Shown here one piece after another: positions 38,632 through 48,000 of a stretch of 64,000 bases of DNA. Under the pieces are notes generated by a model, which was given only the letters and a program-made list of their open reading frames with translations, was not told where the DNA came from and made no database searches. Where the stretch lies: NCBI RefSeq assembly GCF_003611465.1, contig NZ_RAXV01000020.1:1-64000 (forward strand), written 5' to 3'. Numbering within the stretch: the first letter of the stretch is position 1; every line of letters begins with the position of its first letter. Source of the DNA: Acinetobacter tianfuensis (lineage in GTDB: Bacteria; Pseudomonadota; Gammaproteobacteria; Pseudomonadales; Moraxellaceae). The position numbers and the translations under genes are program-made.

Positions 38632-38794
38632 ATTGAAAACAATATTCCTGATTAGAGTGACTACCCCCAAAGTTGAATACCGCCGTGAGTTATCAGGCGG
38701 TATTTTTATGTAAAGAATAAGCACAGCAAGCATTCAGATAAGTGTCTTTGCTTCAGTCTGCTAAGCTCATGGAAGCTAAAATAAGGACAGGAAA

Positions 38795-39973
38795 ATGAAC
38801 GCACCGCACCAGCCTTTGGCAGATCCAATTCACATTGCAAAACAGCTCGCAGATCAGTTTGCGTTGACAGCATCTGAACGGGATAAGGCGGGAGGAAACC
38901 CAAAAGCAGAGCGTGATTTAATCCGTCAAAGCGGCCTGTTGGGACTATCTATTCCAGCGCAATATGGCGGGCAAGGCGCAGATTGGAAAACGATTTTTCA
39001 AACCATTCGAACGATTGCGCAAGCAGATAGCTCAGTTGCGCATGTCTACGGTTTTCATCATTTACTCATTGCGACGGTACAGCTGTTTTCACAGCCTGAA
39101 CAATACGGCAGATGGTTTGAACAAACAGCGAAAGAAAACTTGTTTTGGGGCAATACTTTAAATCCTTTAGACAGGCGAACTGCGGTACAGCGGATTTCAG
39201 AAAATGAGTTTATTTTTCAGGGTGATAAAAGTTTTTGTTCAGGTTCAATTGATTCTGATATTTTGCTGTGTTCAGGCTATAACGAGGCTGGGAAGTTATT
39301 GATTGGCGTGATTCCAACGGCACGTGATGGTGTGAGTTTTTTGGGTGATTGGAACAATATGGGGCAGCGTCAAACCGACAGCGGCACCAGTCATTTTGAA
39401 CAGGTCAAAATTGCCAAAGATGAATTGCTGCTTCATCCGGGGCCTTTAAGTACGCCATATTCAAGTTTACGTCCGCTCATTGCCCAATTAATTTTTGTGC
39501 ATTTATTTTTAGGTGTGGCCGAAGGCGCTTTTGACGTGGCCAAAGAAACGGTACAAAGTCAAAAAGCATGGCCGAAGTCTTTGGCTGAAAATGCGGTGAA
39601 TGATCCTTTTACGCAAAAGCATTTTGCTGAGTTTTATGTGCAGCTTGAAGGTGTACGTTTACTTGCAAATAAAGCAGTTGAAATTTTGCAGCAGGCTTGG
39701 GAGATTGGCGGGCATTTAACGGCTGAACAGCGCGGTGAAGTTTCGATTGCGATTGCGGCTGCAAAAATTGCAGCCACCAATACGTCTTTATTTGTGACGC
39801 AAAATATTTTTCAAGTGATGGGGGCGAGAGCAACCGCCGCCAAACTGAATTTAGACCGTTTTTGGCGTAATGTGCGCACGCAGACGTTGCATGATCCAAT
39901 TGATTATAAGTATCAAGAAGTTGGGGAGTGGGTGCTGACTGGTAAAGTCCCTGATCCGAGTTTCTATTCTTAA
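38795..39973 (+). CDS. SfnB-like acyl-CoA-dehydrogenase-fold oxidoreductase
   Basis: A 392-residue flavin protein of the acyl-CoA dehydrogenase fold, in the SfnB/DszC branch used for sulfur acquisition. Signature stretches are AQYGGQGADWKTIFQTIRTI, QADSSVAHVYGFHHLLIATV, FWGNTLNPLDRR and QVMGARATAAKLNLDRFWRN. The catalytic glutamate of true dehydrogenases is absent from the usual C-terminal site, as expected for flavin-dependent monooxygenases. It takes FMNH2 from an associated reductase, and MsuE encoded at 42075 would be a natural source. It is convergent with the riboflavin-synthase-like gene. Confidence 0.82.
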   Translation: MNAPHQPLADPIHIAKQLADQFALTASERDKAGGNPKAERDLIRQSGLLGLSIPAQYGGQGADWKTIFQTIRTIAQADSSVAHVYGFHHLLIATVQLFSQPEQYGRWFEQTAKENLFWGNTLNPLDRRTAVQRISENEFIFQGDKSFCSGSIDSDILLCSGYNEAGKLLIGVIPTARDGVSFLGDWNNMGQRQTDSGTSHFEQVKIAKDELLLHPGPLSTPYSSLRPLIAQLIFVHLFLGVAEGAFDVAKETVQSQKAWPKSLAENAVNDPFTQKHFAEFYVQLEGVRLLANKAVEILQQAWEIGGHLTAEQRGEVSIAIAAAKIAATNTSLFVTQNIFQVMGARATAAKLNLDRFWRNVRTQTLHDPIDYKYQEVGEWVLTGKVPDPSFYS

Positions 39974-39983
39974 TGATTAGTAT

Positions 39984-40013
39984 AAAAAAGGGCTTCATGT
40001 ATGAAGCCCTTTT
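39984..40013. terminator. terminator between the SfnB-like gene and the riboflavin-synthase-like gene
   Basis: Stem AAAAAAGGGCTTCAT / ATGAAGCCCTTTT, loop GT, about 10 bp after the stop. It can serve both convergent genes. Confidence 0.85.
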
Positions 40014-40049
40014 CATCTTTAAACATTGAAAGCGTATGCCGCATTCGGT

Positions 40050-40664
40050 TTATTTGCGATGAATGTTTTCTAATGTATCGACTAAGGTGCGCGTAGTCTG
40101 ATCAATTTCATAATTGACCGCATCGCCTGCTTGGATATTTTTCCATGTGGTCAGGCGCAAGGTCTCTGGAATTAGGTCAATTGAAATTTCAGATGCCTCC
40201 CGATCTACACGGTTGACTGTCAGGCTGCAGCCATTCAACCCAATAAAACCTTTGAGAAAGAAATACTTGATATTGCCGTTTGGTATTTCAAGATCAATAT
40301 GCACCGTGCCGCCAGAGCGGCTTAACTGTTTTACTTGCGCCATACCCTCAATATGGCCATACAGATTGTGGCCGCCATTTTCTGCACCGACTTTAGCAGA
40401 GCGTTCGATATTAACTTCATCGCCTGCTTTCAGGCTGCCCAGTGTTGTCAGGCTGAGGGTCAGATCCGAGACATCAAAATGGACTTGATTGGCGGCTAAA
40501 TCAATATGCGCCGCTGTTAGGCATGTGCCGTTTACAGCAACACTGGCGCCAATGAAGACATCATGAAAGAAGTTATGATCATTGGAAATGACTAAACTGA
40601 TAAATCCTTCACCTTGACGGATTTCTAAAACTTTTTCCAAGCCTTGAACAATGCCGGTATACAT
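40050..40664 (-). CDS. riboflavin synthase alpha-like protein
   Basis: A 204-residue protein with two lumazine-binding domains (about 1-95 and 96-190). It keeps GTCLTA with the active-site Cys of riboflavin synthase (residue 47), the GGHNLYGHI motif with its His, and NGCSLTV with the Ser of the second half. The start is MYTGIVQG: Tyr replaces the Phe-2 that is important in E. coli riboflavin synthase. It could be the true enzyme, or a lumazine/FMN-binding relative like the non-catalytic LuxY-type proteins. Its place beside FMN-dependent sulfur genes fits flavin supply. Confidence 0.8.
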   Translation of the reverse strand: MYTGIVQGLEKVLEIRQGEGFISLVISNDHNFFHDVFIGASVAVNGTCLTAAHIDLAANQVHFDVSDLTLSLTTLGSLKAGDEVNIERSAKVGAENGGHNLYGHIEGMAQVKQLSRSGGTVHIDLEIPNGNIKYFFLKGFIGLNGCSLTVNRVDREASEISIDLIPETLRLTTWKNIQAGDAVNYEIDQTTRTLVDTLENIHRK

Positions 40665-40854
40665 CTGCAGATTTCCTTTTAGCTGAATGCTGAGCGCTTT
40701 AAGTGTAAATCGGTTTTGCTGTTTCTAGGCTGAAATTTTATGCATTGGCGCAGAGCATGATGACTGCGCCCATAGCCCCAGATGTGATGCGGCGCTTAAA
40801 ACAGGCTTGCGCAGCATCTAAATGTGTTTCTGCTTCAGCGGCATATCGGTAAAT

Positions 40855-40882
40855 AAAAAATCCCCTAAGCCGAGCCTTAGGG
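40855..40882 (-). terminator. terminator of the sfnG unit
   Basis: On the minus strand the stem CCCCTAAG / CTTAGGGG is followed by ATTTTTT, about 63 bp beyond the sfnG stop codon. Confidence 0.8.
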
Positions 40883-40945
40883 GGGAGTCAGTTGATTTAC
40901 CTTTATCATTATGATTCGAGTGCAATGCGGCTGTTTCAATTATCT

Positions 40946-42043
40946 TTAAGCCGATTTGGCTGGAAGGTGTGGCTGCGCTTCCAGTTCACGGACCAAGGGC
41001 AGCACTTTTTCGCCAAAATATTCGACCTCTTCAATAAAATGCAGGAAGCCAGAAAGGACTAAATTAACACCAGCAGATTTCAGCTCGACAATCCGTTCAG
41101 CAATTTGCTGCGGCGTGCCAATCAGATTGGTTTTAAAGCCGTCGTTATACTGCACTAAATCTTCAAAAGTTGATTTTGCCCAGTTGCCTTCACCTTCGGC
41201 TGTGGCGGCGCCAGCTTCGCGGGCAGCCTCACCAAAGGCATTGACGGCTTCAGTATTCGCTTGATCAATGATTTCCTGCAGTACCGCGTGCGCTTCTTCT
41301 TCCGTATCGCGGGCAATAATGAATGCATTCACACCAATTTTGACACTGTGGCCGTTGGCTTTCACTTTTTCACGGATATCATCAATTTGCTTTTTCAGTT
41401 CTGCAGGCGTGTTGCCGTTGGTGAAATACCAGTCTGAAACACGTGAAGCCATATCGCGGGCCGCCCGTGAACTGCCGCCTTGGAAAATTTCAATATGCGG
41501 TTTTTGCAGCGGTTTTGGACTTAAGGTGTAGTCTTTGAATTGGTAATATTTACCGTCAAAACTAAAATTATTTTGTGTCCAAATACCTTTTAAGCTGCGG
41601 ATGAACTCTTCAGAACGCGCATAGCGCTCATCATGCTCAGGCCATGCTTCGCCAATGGCATCAAATTCACCGCGGAACCAGCCGCTGACTACATTAATCG
41701 CAATACGGCCATTGCTAAGATGGTCAATGGTTGCTAGCTGTTTAGCTGCCAGCGCAGGTTTCCATGGCCCAGGCAAGATCGCGGCAATGACTTTCAGGCG
41801 TTCAGTTTTGGCTAAAATGCCGTGACTGAAGCTGACTGATTCGTGCTGGTTTTCTGCATTGTAGCCGGCAGTAAAACGGATTTGCGTCAGGGCGTATTCA
41901 AAACCGCTGTTTTCGGCGGCTTGCGCTAAACGGACATTATAGTCATAGCTCCAGTCTGTGCGCTGTTCAATATTGCTGACCACAAGACCGCCGCTGACAT
42001 TTGGCACCCAATAGGCAAATGTAATTTGATCTGACTGAGACAT
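40946..42043 (-). CDS. sfnG: FMNH2-dependent dimethyl sulfone monooxygenase
   Basis: A 365-residue luciferase-like TIM-barrel monooxygenase. It resembles SfnG, which oxidises dimethyl sulfone to methanesulfinate using FMNH2. Useful stretches are YWVPNVSGGLVVSNIEQRTD, QIRFTAGYNAENQHESVSF, NVVSGWFRGEFDAIGE and HIEIFQGGSSRAARDMAS. I start at ATG 42043 (MSQSDQITFAYWVPN); the frame is open upstream into msuE. It is next to msuE on the same strand with a 31-bp gap, forming a two-component oxygenase operon for sulfur scavenging. Confidence 0.88.
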   Translation of the reverse strand: MSQSDQITFAYWVPNVSGGLVVSNIEQRTDWSYDYNVRLAQAAENSGFEYALTQIRFTAGYNAENQHESVSFSHGILAKTERLKVIAAILPGPWKPALAAKQLATIDHLSNGRIAINVVSGWFRGEFDAIGEAWPEHDERYARSEEFIRSLKGIWTQNNFSFDGKYYQFKDYTLSPKPLQKPHIEIFQGGSSRAARDMASRVSDWYFTNGNTPAELKKQIDDIREKVKANGHSVKIGVNAFIIARDTEEEAHAVLQEIIDQANTEAVNAFGEAAREAGAATAEGEGNWAKSTFEDLVQYNDGFKTNLIGTPQQIAERIVELKSAGVNLVLSGFLHFIEEVEYFGEKVLPLVRELEAQPHLPAKSA

Positions 42044-42074
42044 GGCTGAATCCTCTGAATGTCTTTTATATGTG

Positions 42075-42806
42075 TTATGCCACATGTGCTTTTGGCTTTT
42101 TATGATGCAGACGCGCTTCAGCCGCATCTAGGCTAGGGACCGCTGCAGACGGCAGCACTTCTTCTTGCTCAATTTGTTTGTTGATGCCTAAGTTTTGATT
42201 GGCCAGCTGTGATTTTTCTTTGATGGCTTCAGCGCGCTGGCCTTTGGCGGGCGCCCATTCCAAAATTGGCAGCGCGCGCGCAACAGCTAAAGTGATGCGC
42301 TCATGAAGCAAGCCGCTGTGAATGGTGTATTCAGGTGTGAAATCTTTATCGGTTGCATACACGCCAATAGGTAGGGTTTGCGCTTGGAAGAAACTGAACA
42401 AAGGGCGCAATTGATGCTCAAGCACTAAGGCATGACGTTCGCTGCCGCCAGAAGCCGCCAAAAGTACTGGTACATCGACAAGCGCAGTTTGCTCGACAAA
42501 GTCAAAGAAGTGTTTGAACAGGCCAGTGAATGAGGCGCGGTAAACGGGTGTGCCGACAATCAGCGCATCAGCCGCTTCTACAGCAGCTAAATCATCCTGT
42601 ACGCGCTGCGGCAATTGATTGCGGTAAATCGCGCCGCCCAGCAAGCGGCCAATTTCACTGAATTTAATAAAGTGAACATTGATTGGGATTGCTTCACCCA
42701 GCTCATTAATAATGGCTTGTACCAAGGCTTCAGTTTTTGAAGGGGTATTTAGGCCGCCGGATACAGCAACAATATTAAGCGGTTTTTGCACGTTTAAATT
42801 AGACAT
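42075..42806 (-). CDS. msuE: NAD(P)H-dependent FMN reductase
   Basis: A 243-residue flavodoxin-fold reductase. VSGGLNTPSKTEALV (about 15-29) binds the FMN phosphate, and IVGTPVYRASFTGLFKHFFD is the family's second loop; the LLAASGGSERHAL stretch is the third. Such MsuE/SsuE-type proteins supply FMNH2 to the monooxygenase partner, here SfnG. The C-terminus is extended and charged (KGQRAEAIKEKSQLANQNLG...), which is not common. It is upstream of sfnG on the same strand. Confidence 0.88.
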   Translation of the reverse strand: MSNLNVQKPLNIVAVSGGLNTPSKTEALVQAIINELGEAIPINVHFIKFSEIGRLLGGAIYRNQLPQRVQDDLAAVEAADALIVGTPVYRASFTGLFKHFFDFVEQTALVDVPVLLAASGGSERHALVLEHQLRPLFSFFQAQTLPIGVYATDKDFTPEYTIHSGLLHERITLAVARALPILEWAPAKGQRAEAIKEKSQLANQNLGINKQIEQEEVLPSAAVPSLDAAEARLHHKKPKAHVA

Positions 42807-43182
42807 TTTTTAACCTGAAAATTGGATTTGGCTTGGAATACGGTTATTAATCCCGACAGGCTTATATGTGTAAAATAAGCAAAAGGCGAAACCTTATCTG
42901 TTTTTTAGATATGTGAGCAGCAGGCGGAAATACCCGTGATTCGCCCATTTAATTAGTTGAAATGTATATTTATATTTTTAAAGGATAAGATTTTTCTAAA
43001 AATGGATAAAATTTATATAAAAATGTGAATAGAAATCCATAAATAGCGAAATTATTAAAAAGCGGCTCAATTGATGCTAAAAAACAGCATATTCTTATAA
43101 AAATAGTCGCTTCGTGCATATCCATATCAGGCTTTGTATGGTTAGAATAGGACAATTGTGCACAAGATCTCTCACGCTGCTT
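42807..43182. other. divergent promoter region, no gene seen
   Basis: 376 bp of very AT-rich DNA between msuE (minus) and the response-regulator gene (plus). It must hold both promoters. No clear operator, and no supported ORF. Confidence 0.45.
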
Positions 43183-43833
43183 ATGAATATTTTAATCGTT
43201 GATGATCATCCGCTATTTCGTCATGCTTTGATTCAGGCTGTCCGTTATAGCCTTCCTCAAGCTCAGATTCATGAGACGGCTGCAGTAAACGAATTTTATG
43301 AACGCTTGGAAAGCGGCGCAGAACCCGATCTTGTATTGCTTGATCTGAACTTGCCGGGCGCTTCTGGTTTTTCAGCGCTGGTGCATGTACGCGCGCAATA
43401 TCCTGCTATTCCAATTATTGTTGTTTCTGCGCATGAAGAAGCATCAATTATTCACCGTGCAATTGCGCATGGCGCAATGGGCTATATTCCAAAATCGGCT
43501 CATCCGAGTCATATTGGCGAAGCGATCCGCCAAGTGCTGGAAGGTGATATTTGGCTGCCGCCGAATTTGCCGTCCGCATCGAGCTTTGATCCGCGTGCAG
43601 CAGATGAAACGGCATTGGCTGAACGTATCCAGTCGCTGACACCGCAGCAGTTCCGTGTACTCATGATGGTTGCGGAAGGCTTGCTGAACAAGCAAATTGC
43701 CTATGAATTGGATGTGTCTGAAGCTACGATTAAGGCGCATGTGACAGCGATTTTCCGTAAGCTGGGCGTTCAAAACCGTACCCAAGCAGTACTGGCAATT
43801 AATGCTTTGAATATTGAAGAAAAGAAAATGTAA
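43183..43833 (+). CDS. LuxR/NarL-type response regulator, probably of the acetate switch (CrbR-like)
   Basis: A 216-residue regulator. The receiver domain has VDDHPLFRHAL (acid pair) and phosphoacceptor Asp in LVLLDLNLPGASGFS (about 54), with SAHEEAS and a conserved Lys in YIPKSAHPSHIG. The LuxR helix-turn-helix is at about 145-205 (LTPQQFRVLMMVAEGLLNKQIAYELDVSEATIKAHV...). The ATG at 43183 (MNILIVDDHP) is the right start. The kinase at 45088 and acs nearby make it a likely CrbR/ErdR-type partner that turns on acs. The pairing is an inference. Confidence 0.85.
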   Translation: MNILIVDDHPLFRHALIQAVRYSLPQAQIHETAAVNEFYERLESGAEPDLVLLDLNLPGASGFSALVHVRAQYPAIPIIVVSAHEEASIIHRAIAHGAMGYIPKSAHPSHIGEAIRQVLEGDIWLPPNLPSASSFDPRAADETALAERIQSLTPQQFRVLMMVAEGLLNKQIAYELDVSEATIKAHVTAIFRKLGVQNRTQAVLAINALNIEEKKM

Positions 43834-43845
43834 GGCTGACCTTAT

Positions 43846-43877
43846 AAAAAAAGACCTCCATCGGAGGTCTTTTTTTA
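43846..43877. terminator. terminator after the response-regulator gene
   Basis: Palindrome AAAAAAAGACCTCC / GGAGGTCTTTTTTT, serving both the regulator (plus) and the unknown gene at 43897 (minus). Confidence 0.9.
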
Positions 43878-43896
43878 TCCGCCTATTCTTTGTGCA

Positions 43897-44664
43897 TTAG
43901 GCAATGCAGTCCTGTTTTGGAGTTGCATCGGTGCAGAATAGCGGATTCAGAGCGCATTGCAGCTCATCAATCTGTTCATCTGTCACGTAACCGCGTTCTG
44001 TTAAATAGGCCGCAACACGGTCATCGCGAAGGCTTAAAAATGCAGGGTCATATACACCTAAGTCCACAAAAAGCGCGGCTGTTTCCAGACTGTTAAAACG
44101 GTCTAAATACACGTCACTGCCATACATGAGGAAAATATGATCTTGTTCTGAGTAGGGATCTACATGAAGGCGTTTTGCCAAGGCTAAGGGTGACGTTTTA
44201 ATAAACAGCAGATCAGACAGTTCATCAAACTGGGTAGTATCGAGCTGATTTTGTCCAGTTTTGACTTTGCCGAGCCATGCTTTAAACACCAGTACTGCGC
44301 CGCCGCGCAGCAGCATGCTCCAAATTTGATGCTGTACTGCCGCAGAACGGTCCTGCGCTTCATTATCCAAACGCTGCAAAAAAGCATTTTCCTGTTCTGC
44401 CAGACGCTCAAATAGTCCAAGCCCTTGCGGTTTGTATGAGGCTGGCGCAAAGACATCAAATTTCAGCTCGTCAAAGACCTGCAGCGCTAAAGGCACCGCG
44501 CTTTGATATAGCGCATCCAGCGCCTGCAGATGCTCATCCTGCAATTTACTGTGCTGAAAGACTTCCGTCCAGCAGATATCAGGCAGCATGGCATTCGCGC
44601 CGTACTGCCGGTGGAACTGCTGTGTCTGGTCTAAGCCTTGCGGTACAGTGTCATAAATCTTCAT
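43897..44664 (-). CDS. uncharacterised protein
   Basis: A 255-residue soluble protein with no signal peptide, membrane helix or catalytic motif that I recognise. It is acidic, alpha-helical in composition, and rich in Leu, Gln and Asp. Its aromatic-rich middle (MLLRGGAVLVFKAWLG) and a clear repeating pattern of charged helices are the only marks. ATG 44664 has AGGAG six bases upstream. It is between the acetate regulator and the kinase, convergent with the former. A role in the same process is possible but unproven. Confidence 0.7.
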   Translation of the reverse strand: MKIYDTVPQGLDQTQQFHRQYGANAMLPDICWTEVFQHSKLQDEHLQALDALYQSAVPLALQVFDELKFDVFAPASYKPQGLGLFERLAEQENAFLQRLDNEAQDRSAAVQHQIWSMLLRGGAVLVFKAWLGKVKTGQNQLDTTQFDELSDLLFIKTSPLALAKRLHVDPYSEQDHIFLMYGSDVYLDRFNSLETAALFVDLGVYDPAFLSLRDDRVAAYLTERGYVTDEQIDELQCALNPLFCTDATPKQDCIA

Positions 44665-45087
44665 GCGGTAACTCCTATTGAGGGGAAAGATCAGCTCCTC
44701 AAATGGAGTTAAAATGCGAAAATACATTGGGAAGCTGATCAATATCTATCCTATTTTTAGAGCTTTTTACTGTGTTTTTAATATACGACTAAAGTATTAA
44801 TTTTAAAAAAAATAATAAAATAATTAAATTAAAACAATGGTTTATATAATTGTAACTAGGTGTACAAGCGTTCACTTACAACTTGGTGATGTTTTGCCAT
44901 AGGCAAGGCAGTTTTGATAATTTTCGCCAATCGATAAGCTTTAAAATAGCTGGATTATGAGTGCTTTTGCACATAGCTTTTAAAATTTCGCCACTTAGGC
45001 GTTTAATTGGCAGATACAAAGATAAAAAGACGGCCTATTTAACTGCAAAATAGGCCGTCTTAAGAGCGGGTTTTAAGGATGTTTGGC
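44665..45087. other. intergenic region with kinase terminator
   Basis: 423 bp with no supported gene. It holds the promoter of the 43897-44664 gene and, near the right end, the hairpin that ends the kinase transcript (45027-45062). Confidence 0.5.
45027..45062 (-). terminator. terminator of the sensor kinase gene
   Basis: On the minus strand: stem AAGACGGCCTATTT / AAATAGGCCGTCTT, followed by TTTATC, 26 bp after the stop. Confidence 0.85.
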
Positions 45088-48000
45088 TTAGCTGCCGGAA
45101 ATTTTTAAGCCAGAGAGCCAAGCACGAAGTGAGGCAGGCTTCAGCGGTTTTTTCAGCAGCACGATATTCAGTTCTTTCAAGCGCTGCGGCAGTTCTGGGT
45201 CAGAATCAGCTGTAATCAGCGCTGCCGGTACATTTTCCTGACGGTTCTGCATAATGAAATCCAGTCCGATTTTGCTGTTGTTTAAGTGCTGATCGACCAG
45301 CCAGACCTGAATGTTTTCTTGCTGAATCATTTCCAGCGCCTGTTCAGGTTCTGTGGCTTTAAACACCTGATAGCCCCATTTGGTCAGCAAGGTTGCCATG
45401 CCTTCTAAAATGGCTTCGTCATTGTCCAGACACAAAATCTTATAGGCTTTGGTTCGCAGCGGCACAGCTTGTACTGGAGCTGCCGTTACTTTAGGCGCTT
45501 CAGTGATCGGCACTTCAATCATAAAGCATGAGCCTTTGCCATATTCCGAATAGACATGCACAGGGTAGTGCAGCATGCTGGTCATACGCTGCACAATGGC
45601 CAGTCCGAGGCCAAGGCCTTGTTCACCCCAAGGGGAGGTATGGCCGCAGCGTTCAAACTCTTGGAACAATTTAATCCGCTGTTCTTCTGCAATACCAGGA
45701 CCAGTATCCCATACGCCAATACGGATATGATTCGGTTTGTCTGCGGAACGAAGCACACCGACAACGACGCGGCCGCGGGCAGTATAGCGCAGCGCATTGC
45801 TGACAAAGTTCTGAATAATCCGGCGGATCCACTGCGGGTCAGTATCAATCCAGAACTGTGCATCATGCACGCTGAATTTGATGCCGCGCTGCGCTGCAAT
45901 CGATTTAAACTGCAATTCTAAGTCACTGAGTAAATCATGCAGCGGATAAGCCTGGCGTTTAGGCTGAATTGTACCGCCTTCTAAGCGGGCAATATCCAGC
46001 AGCGCAGAGAGCATGCTTTCTGCGCCATGCAGCGCACGGTCCAGCTGCTGCAGGGTTTTCAGATCATCTGCACTTTGCACGCTTTGTTCAAGAGCAGTAC
46101 TGAACAAACGGGCAGCATGCATGGGCTGAAGCAGGTCGTGGCTGGCTGCGGCAATAAAGCGGCTTTTTGACATATTGGCTTTGTCGGCAGCTTCACGCGC
46201 CAGCTGCTGTTCAGACAGCGCATTGGCGAGCTGCTGAGTGCGATCTTGTACACGGCCTTCTAAGACAGCTTCATTTTCACGGAAAGCAGTAATATCTGCA
46301 AAGGTCGTGACAAAGCCGCCGCCTTCAATCGGGTTGCCGCGCATTTGAATCACACGGCCATCTTTACGGATACGTTCAAACTCATGTGAGCTGCCGACCT
46401 GCATCCAATGAATGCGCTTGCGTACATGTTCTTCGACTGATCCCGGACCGCATTCGCCGCGCTCCGCGTTATAGCGGATCAGATCGGCAATTGGGCAGCC
46501 GACATACACAATGTCTTTTGGATAGTCGAATAATTTTAAATACTGATTATTCCAAGCCACCAGACACATGTTTTCATCAACCACGGACACACCTTGGGTC
46601 ATATGGTCAATCATGGTCATGATCAGATTTTGGTTAAAGCGCTGCCATTGCGAGGCTTGGTCAAGGATATTTGCAACCTGACCGAGAGCTAAGCCGTTAT
46701 TGACCATGGCTGTGGTCAGCAGGGTACGGGCGGAGGCTGCGCCAATGGTGCCTGCTAAATATTGTTCGGTAAAACGCCACCACATGCCGTTGGCGCTGCT
46801 GTTTTCATTCAGTGTAACGTTATTTTGCAGGCAGAATTGCTCAAAAGCTCGCGCTGCAGGGCCATCGCCAGTAATGCGTTTGGCTAATGTCAGCAAGTCA
46901 CCGACTTTCAGGCGGGCAACATCATGATGCAGGTAGCTGATCTCTGTTGACGTGCTGTGAGCAGGCAGCGGTTTCGTTTCATAATAAAAGAAGCTTTCAG
47001 CTTGAATTTGTTCAGCAATGCTGGGGCGGAAAACGCGGGACACCCAAATGTATAACAGGATATTTAAACCTAGTGCCCAAACTACGCCATGTGTCAGCGG
47101 GTCAAAAGATTGGAAACCAAACAGCGCCTCTGGACGTAGCCATGCAATGCCGAAAGGCCCTTGGGTTAAAATTTCTTGGCTCAGGTTTTGGAGCTCTTTG
47201 GGCAGGCTGCGCAGCACTGTTGGGAACAGCAGGGTATAAGCCCACATGGCAAAACCAGTCAATAAGCCTGCATAGACACCTTGTTTGCTGCCGCCGCGCC
47301 AGTACAGACCGCCAATCAGGGCTGGCGAAAACTGTGCAACTGCACTGAAAGCCAACAGTCCAAAGACAGAGAGCTGATCTATATCATTGAAAAAATGAAA
47401 GAACATAAAGCCAAGCAGCATGACGGCTAAAATGCAGACCCGGCGTGTAAATTTCAGCACCAGCGGCAGGCGTTTGTCATGGCGCGACAATAACCGTGTA
47501 CGCCACAAAGCAGGCATGATCAGGTCATTGCTGAGCATGATGGACAGTGCAACGGATGACACCAGCAGCATGCCGGTCGATGCAGAAAAACCGCCTAAGA
47601 ATGCCAGCAAGGTCAGCCAATCCTGATTGTAGCTGAGCGGCAGAGACAGCACAGCAACATCTGGAATGGCCAAATATGCAGGCGCTGCATGCAGCGCCCA
47701 GCTGGCAATAGGAATAATGGCCAGTGTGGTTAAAATCAGATATACCGCAAACCAGCGCCGTGCGCCGCGAATATGTTTTTCATCACGCAGTTCAACGACG
47801 GCCACATGGAATTGGCGCGGCAGGCAGATGATTGCCAGCGCAGCCAACAGGGTCTGAATCCAAAAGCTTTGCGGGACGCCAAACATCTGTACTTCTTTAA
47901 ATGTAACTTGAACATCTTGGCTGATTTGATGCAGATTTCCTGGCGCTTCAAACATGAAAAAGGCGGCCACAGCAATTAAGGCAAAAAGTTTGACAAAAGA

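Noticed and set aside
40665..40945. FMN riboswitch before the riboflavin-synthase-like gene
   Set aside because: None of the conserved RFN-element blocks could be found on the minus strand.
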